A stretch of 15,420 nt of DNA from Oscillospiraceae bacterium (lineage in GTDB: Bacteria > Bacillota > Clostridia > Oscillospirales > Ruminococcaceae): positions 149 through 15,568 of the forward strand of contig DMMB01000049.1 of assembly GCA_003453215.1 (NCBI GenBank), given 5' to 3'. How positions within the stretch are numbered: the first letter of the stretch is position 1; the number at the start of each line of letters is the position of its first letter. A program made the translations under genes and the position numbers. Below, piece by piece: positions 12,386 to 15,420 of the stretch. Below the pieces are notes generated by a model that searched no databases, was not told the DNA's origin, and saw only the letters and a program-made list of their open reading frames with translations.

Positions 12386-12883
12386 ATGAATTCCCGCTGG
12401 AACAGCACTGAAGCCTACGATCTTTCGATGTACGAGGTGCCGGCAGCACCGGTAAAAAGACAGCCCGAACTGATCCCCCCCAAAAAGGCCAAAACCCAGA
12501 GCAAAAAGGCGGCTCAACGCAGCGCCATGCGGCGGCTGACCGCCTGCGCGGTTCTGGTGGTGGTTTTTTTGGCGCTGGTTCTTTACCAGAATGTTTCCAC
12601 CATTGAACTGGGGAACGAAATCCAGACCCAGAACGACCTGTATGCGGCCCTGCAGGATGAGCACAGCTACCTCAGCGGAAAGCTGACCTCCAAGACAGCG
12701 CAGGAGGTAGACAGCTACGCAGCGGCGCAGGGTCTGTGCAAGGTGCAGGATTATCAGGTCAGCTACATCCGGCTGAATGATGCCGATGTGGCGGTACGCA
12801 CCGAGGCGGCGCCTTCCGGTTCGGTGCTGGAAAGCCTGATGGACGGTATGGATACCGCCTTGGAATACCTGCGGATCAAATAA
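12386..12883 (+). CDS. ftsL: FtsL-like cell division protein
   Basis: Bitopic membrane protein of the divisome, expected to form the FtsQ-L-B (DivIB-FtsL-DivIC) complex that activates septal peptidoglycan synthesis. It has 165 residues: a basic cytoplasmic tail (about 1-50), one membrane segment (about 52-69, TACAVLVVVFLALVLYQNV), then a coiled-coil stretch (about 70-110, IELGNEIQTQNDLYAALQDE) and a short outer tail. FtsL proteins are poorly conserved, so the assignment rests mainly on topology and on position between rsmH and the division PBP. The 50-residue cytoplasmic tail, rich in Lys and Pro, is longer than in many homologues. AGGAGG precedes the ATG. A GC-rich hairpin (12336-12342 with 12352-12358) lies in the gap after rsmH. 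Confidence 0.85.
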   Translation: MNSRWNSTEAYDLSMYEVPAAPVKRQPELIPPKKAKTQSKKAAQRSAMRRLTACAVLVVVFLALVLYQNVSTIELGNEIQTQNDLYAALQDEHSYLSGKLTSKTAQEVDSYAAAQGLCKVQDYQVSYIRLNDADVAVRTEAAPSGSVLESLMDGMDTALEYLRIK

Positions 12884-12908
12884 AATAGACTGTAGCGTTA
12901 CAGAGCCG

Positions 12909-12935
12909 AAGAGGTAAGATGATGTCTTACCTCTT
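12909..12935 (+). other. 11-bp hairpin between ftsL and the PBP gene
   Basis: AAGAGGTAAGA at 12909-12919 pairs perfectly with 12925-12935 around a TGATG loop. Only TTCG and later TTTT follow, so termination would be weak. A smaller hairpin (12890-12894 with 12899-12903) lies just before it. It may attenuate or process the operon mRNA. Confidence 0.6.
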
Positions 12936-12950
12936 TCGCCACATTTTATG

Positions 12951-12992
12951 GGAAAACGACATTTTCCGTTATTTTCCTCATTTTTCCGGAAA
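12951..12992. repeat. phased TTTTCC repeats before the PBP ribosome site
   Basis: TTTTCC occurs at 12962-12967, 12972-12977 and 12982-12987, exactly 10 bp apart, with its inverse GGAAAA at 12951-12956. The last copy is part of the palindrome TTTCCGGAAA (12983-12992), which touches the AGGAGG ribosome site at 12992-12997. Confidence 0.6.
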
Positions 12993-13003
12993 GGAGGCTG
13001 CAC

Positions 13004-15226
13004 ATGGCCTCGATCCCCAATAAAAAAATGCGCGGACGCGCCATATTGGTAGCGGCGCTGCTGGTTATCGTGGGCTTTGGGTTGGTCATTCATCAGCTGT
13101 ATCAGGTGCAGCTGGTGGAAGGGGAATCCTACAAGCAGGAGGCCATGAGCCGCCAGCTGCGCGCCACCACCATCAATGCCAACCGGGGAACCATCTATTC
13201 GGCCGATGGGCAGGTTCTGGCGGCCTCGGCGACCTCCTGGCGGGTTATTTTTTCTCCTGCGGATATTACCGATGAGCAGGCCGAATGCCTGGCCGATGGC
13301 ATGAGCGAGATCCTGGGGGTAGACCGGGAATTTATTTTGGAGCGTGCCAGCAACAAAAAGAGCTTTTACCAGGTCATCAAGAGCCGGGTGGATAAAGAAA
13401 CCGCCGATGCCGCCTATCAGTTTGCACTGGATAATAAAATTTCCGGGGTGACATTGCTGCCGGATACCACCCGATACTACCCCTATGGCACCATGGCTTC
13501 CACCGTATTGGGCTTTGTAAATGCCGATAATGAGGGCGCCTATGGTCTGGAGGCCTACTACAACAGCACGCTGAGCGGCACCCCGGGAAAAGTGGTGACC
13601 GCCAAAAACGCCTGGGGCACCGATATGCCCTATACCTACCAGGATATTACCAGTGCGGAAGACGGCAACAGCCTGGTGCTGACGTTGGACAGCAATATTC
13701 AATCGGTGATAGAAAAGCACTTGGCTACGGCCCTGACCGAGCACGCAGTGCAGAACCGTGCCACAGTCATTGTGCAGGATGTCAATACCGGGGCGATCCT
13801 GGGTATGACCACCATGCCGGATTATGACCCCAATAACCCGCAGGCCATCGTTTCGGAAATCTCGCTGCAGAAGCTGGCACAGTACGAAGAGGGCAGCGAA
13901 GAGTACAAGGAAGCCTTTGCCTACGAACAGCAGATTCAGTGGAGCAATAAGGCGGTAAACGAAGCTTACGAACCGGGCTCGGTCTTTAAAGTAATCACCA
14001 CGGCTACGGCCCTGGAAACCGGCGCGGTGACGATGAATTCCAGCTTTAATTGTACCGGCAGCTATGTGGTGGGCGGCATTACCAAACACTGCTGGAAGCA
14101 CGCCGGCCACGGTCTGCAAACATTGGCGCAGGCCATGCAGAACAGCTGCAACCCCGCCTATATGCAGATTGGTGAAAAAATAGGCGGCACCAATTTCTAT
14201 AATTTCTTCCAATCTTTTGGCCTGACGGAACCAACCGGGATTGACCTGCCGGGCGAAGAGAGCGGCTATTTTTACAGCGAAGCACAGCTCAATTCCACCC
14301 AGGGCAACCTGGAAACCGCCGCATTCGGCCAGAGCTTCAAGGTGACGCCCATTCAGCTTATCACCGCCGTTTCGGCTTCGGTAAATGGCGGTTACCTGTA
14401 TGAACCCTATGTGGTGGATAAGGTATTGGACAGCGATGGAAACGTTGTTTCTGTGACCGAGCCGACGGTGCGCCGCCAGGTCATCAGCGAAGAGACCAGC
14501 CGCCTGGTATGCAAGCTGATGGAGGGGGTTGTAACCGCCGGTTCCGGTAAAAATGCAGCCGTACCGGGGTACAGCATCGGCGGTAAAACCGGCACCAGTG
14601 AAAAGCTGGATTCCGACCGCGGTTACTACACCTACTCCTTTGTAGGGGTGGCCCCGATGGATGACCCAAAAGTAGCGGTTTTGCTCATTTTGGATGAACC
14701 GTATGAGACGGATCTGTATGGTTCTACCGTAGCGGCCCCGGTGGTGGGCGCTATCCTTTCCGAGATCCTGCCCTACATGGGGGTAGAAACTAACTACACT
14801 GCCGCGGAGCTGGCCACCATCAATGTAACGGTGCCCAATGCGGTGGGCCAAAGCGCCCACATGGGCATGGCGGCCATGACCCAGAAGCAGCTTTCTGCGG
14901 TTATTGTAGGCAATGGCGATACCGTTATTGCTCAGGTGCCGGCTTCCGGCTCCGTTATCCAGAAGGGCAGTACCGTCATTCTGTACACCGATCAGGAATC
15001 GCAGGAGAAAAAGGTAATCGTGCCTGATGTGCGCGGTAAAACCGGGCAGGTGGTCAATACCATCCTGACCAATGCCGGACTGAACCTGGATGCCGATGGC
15101 ATTGGCAGAATCAGCGATACGGCGGTGGCCATCGAGCAAAGCATTGAACCCGGCACTGAAGTACCCAGAGGAACACTGATTACCGTGACCTTCAGCAATA
15201 CTGCCAAAGCAGAAAATTCACCATAA
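13004..15226 (+). CDS. ftsI: PASTA-containing penicillin-binding protein, FtsI/PBP2B class
   Basis: Class B penicillin-binding protein: a membrane-anchored D,D-transpeptidase that cross-links septal peptidoglycan. It has 740 residues. A short basic tail (KKMRGR) precedes one membrane segment (about 11-32). The dimerisation domain follows, with RATTINANRGTIYSADGQVL. The transpeptidase domain has Ser326 and Lys329 in PGSVFKVIT, SCN at 381-383 and KTG at 528-530, all intact. Two C-terminal PASTA repeats follow (about 607-662 and 667-735, beginning VTVPNAVG and VIVPDVRG). The architecture is shared by PbpB and SpoVD. Position between ftsL and murE, and no sporulation gene nearby, favour the division enzyme. 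AGGAGG at 12992-12997 lies six bases before the ATG. Confidence 0.95.
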   Translation: MASIPNKKMRGRAILVAALLVIVGFGLVIHQLYQVQLVEGESYKQEAMSRQLRATTINANRGTIYSADGQVLAASATSWRVIFSPADITDEQAECLADGMSEILGVDREFILERASNKKSFYQVIKSRVDKETADAAYQFALDNKISGVTLLPDTTRYYPYGTMASTVLGFVNADNEGAYGLEAYYNSTLSGTPGKVVTAKNAWGTDMPYTYQDITSAEDGNSLVLTLDSNIQSVIEKHLATALTEHAVQNRATVIVQDVNTGAILGMTTMPDYDPNNPQAIVSEISLQKLAQYEEGSEEYKEAFAYEQQIQWSNKAVNEAYEPGSVFKVITTATALETGAVTMNSSFNCTGSYVVGGITKHCWKHAGHGLQTLAQAMQNSCNPAYMQIGEKIGGTNFYNFFQSFGLTEPTGIDLPGEESGYFYSEAQLNSTQGNLETAAFGQSFKVTPIQLITAVSASVNGGYLYEPYVVDKVLDSDGNVVSVTEPTVRRQVISEETSRLVCKLMEGVVTAGSGKNAAVPGYSIGGKTGTSEKLDSDRGYYTYSFVGVAPMDDPKVAVLLILDEPYETDLYGSTVAAPVVGAILSEILPYMGVETNYTAAELATINVTVPNAVGQSAHMGMAAMTQKQLSAVIVGNGDTVIAQVPASGSVIQKGSTVILYTDQESQEKKVIVPDVRGKTGQVVNTILTNAGLNLDADGIGRISDTAVAIEQSIEPGTEVPRGTLITVTFSNTAKAENSP

Positions 15227-15247
15227 ACTGACCCACAGGAGGCCGCT

Positions 15248-15420
15248 ATGCCGAACCAGCCCGATTGGGAGGTTCAAAAGCAGGGACTGCTGCAAGCACT
15301 GCCGCCGGAGATGGAACCCATCTGCGACAGCCGCGGGGAAGTAAAAAATAAAGTTTTTGTTTGCATTCGCGGGGATCACCACGATGGCCACACCGATGCC
15401 GCAGGCGTTCTGCGGCGGGG
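15248..15420 (+). CDS. murE: MurE, UDP-MurNAc-tripeptide synthetase (N terminus, runs off the window)
   Basis: The first 57 codons of a Mur ligase, expected to add the third amino acid (meso-diaminopimelate or lysine) to UDP-MurNAc-L-Ala-D-Glu in the cytoplasm. Visible is the MurE N-terminal domain pattern: ICDSRGEVKNKVFVCIRG, then DHHDGHTDAAGVL, matching the family DSR...G..FVCIRG...DGH..A layout. AGGAGG at 15238-15243 lies just before the ATG, and the gene starts 21 bases after the PBP stop. The ATP-binding and substrate-selecting domains are beyond the window, so the third amino acid cannot be predicted. MurF is a less likely alternative given the gene order. Confidence 0.85.
   Translation, partial: MPNQPDWEVQKQGLLQALPPEMEPICDSRGEVKNKVFVCIRGDHHDGHTDAAGVLRR

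Noticed and set aside
12167..15139. Very long open frame (990 codons) on the minus strand opposite the PBP gene and ftsL
   Set aside because: It is antisense to well-recognised genes with intact catalytic motifs; its translation has no recognisable family pattern, and the open frame follows from the codon bias of the real genes.

Overview
This window looks like a chromosomal segment of a Gram-positive Bacillota, most likely class Clostridia in the Oscillospiraceae/Ruminococcaceae range. That is an inference from gene order (ylxM-ffh-rpsP-khpA-rimM-trmD, and mraZ-rsmH-ftsL-pbp-murE), strong AGGAGG-type ribosome binding sites, a PASTA-containing division PBP, an HPr carrying both His15 and Ser46, and a Tn916-type integrase. 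No rRNA or tRNA gene and no CRISPR array was seen.

Region 1 (1 to about 1740) is the integrase end of a Tn916/Tn1549-type integrative element: a small excisionase, a tyrosine recombinase, and a tail of short TACG-containing repeats that look like integrase arm sites. The exact junction with the chromosome cannot be fixed from one sequence. Region 2 (1774-2775, minus strand) is a two-gene operon: an XRE-type repressor with an extra C-terminal domain, and an 82-residue protein that looks like a free-standing version of that domain. Upstream lie three AACG-N3/4-GGTTGA repeats.

Region 3 (2816-6656, plus strand) is the SRP and ribosome/tRNA maturation operon: ylxM, ffh, rpsP, khpA, rimM and trmD. 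It is driven by a consensus promoter (TTGACA, 17 bp, TATAAT) bracketed by two TGTAAAG-N7-CTTKACA palindromes exactly 50 bp apart. Region 4 (6761-7174) is a monocistronic HPr gene with its own promoter and a strong terminator. Region 5 (7196-7455) is a gene-free stretch made almost entirely of seven consecutive hairpins, followed by an extended -10 promoter and uvrC. It is the least explained part of the window.

Region 6 (9391-10673) holds rsmD and a coiled-coil protein, ending in a terminator. Region 7 (10859 to the end) is the start of the division and cell wall (dcw) cluster. It has a promoter followed by three GTGG boxes at exact 10-bp spacing (an MraZ operator), then mraZ, rsmH, an FtsL-like protein, a PASTA penicillin-binding protein and the first 57 codons of murE. 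The ftsL-pbp gap holds hairpins and three TTTTCC repeats, also at 10-bp spacing. Most genes are ordinary housekeeping genes. The unusual signals are regulatory or structural: the hairpin array, the paired-domain XRE operon with its operators, the YlxM-promoter palindromes and the ftsL-pbp gap.
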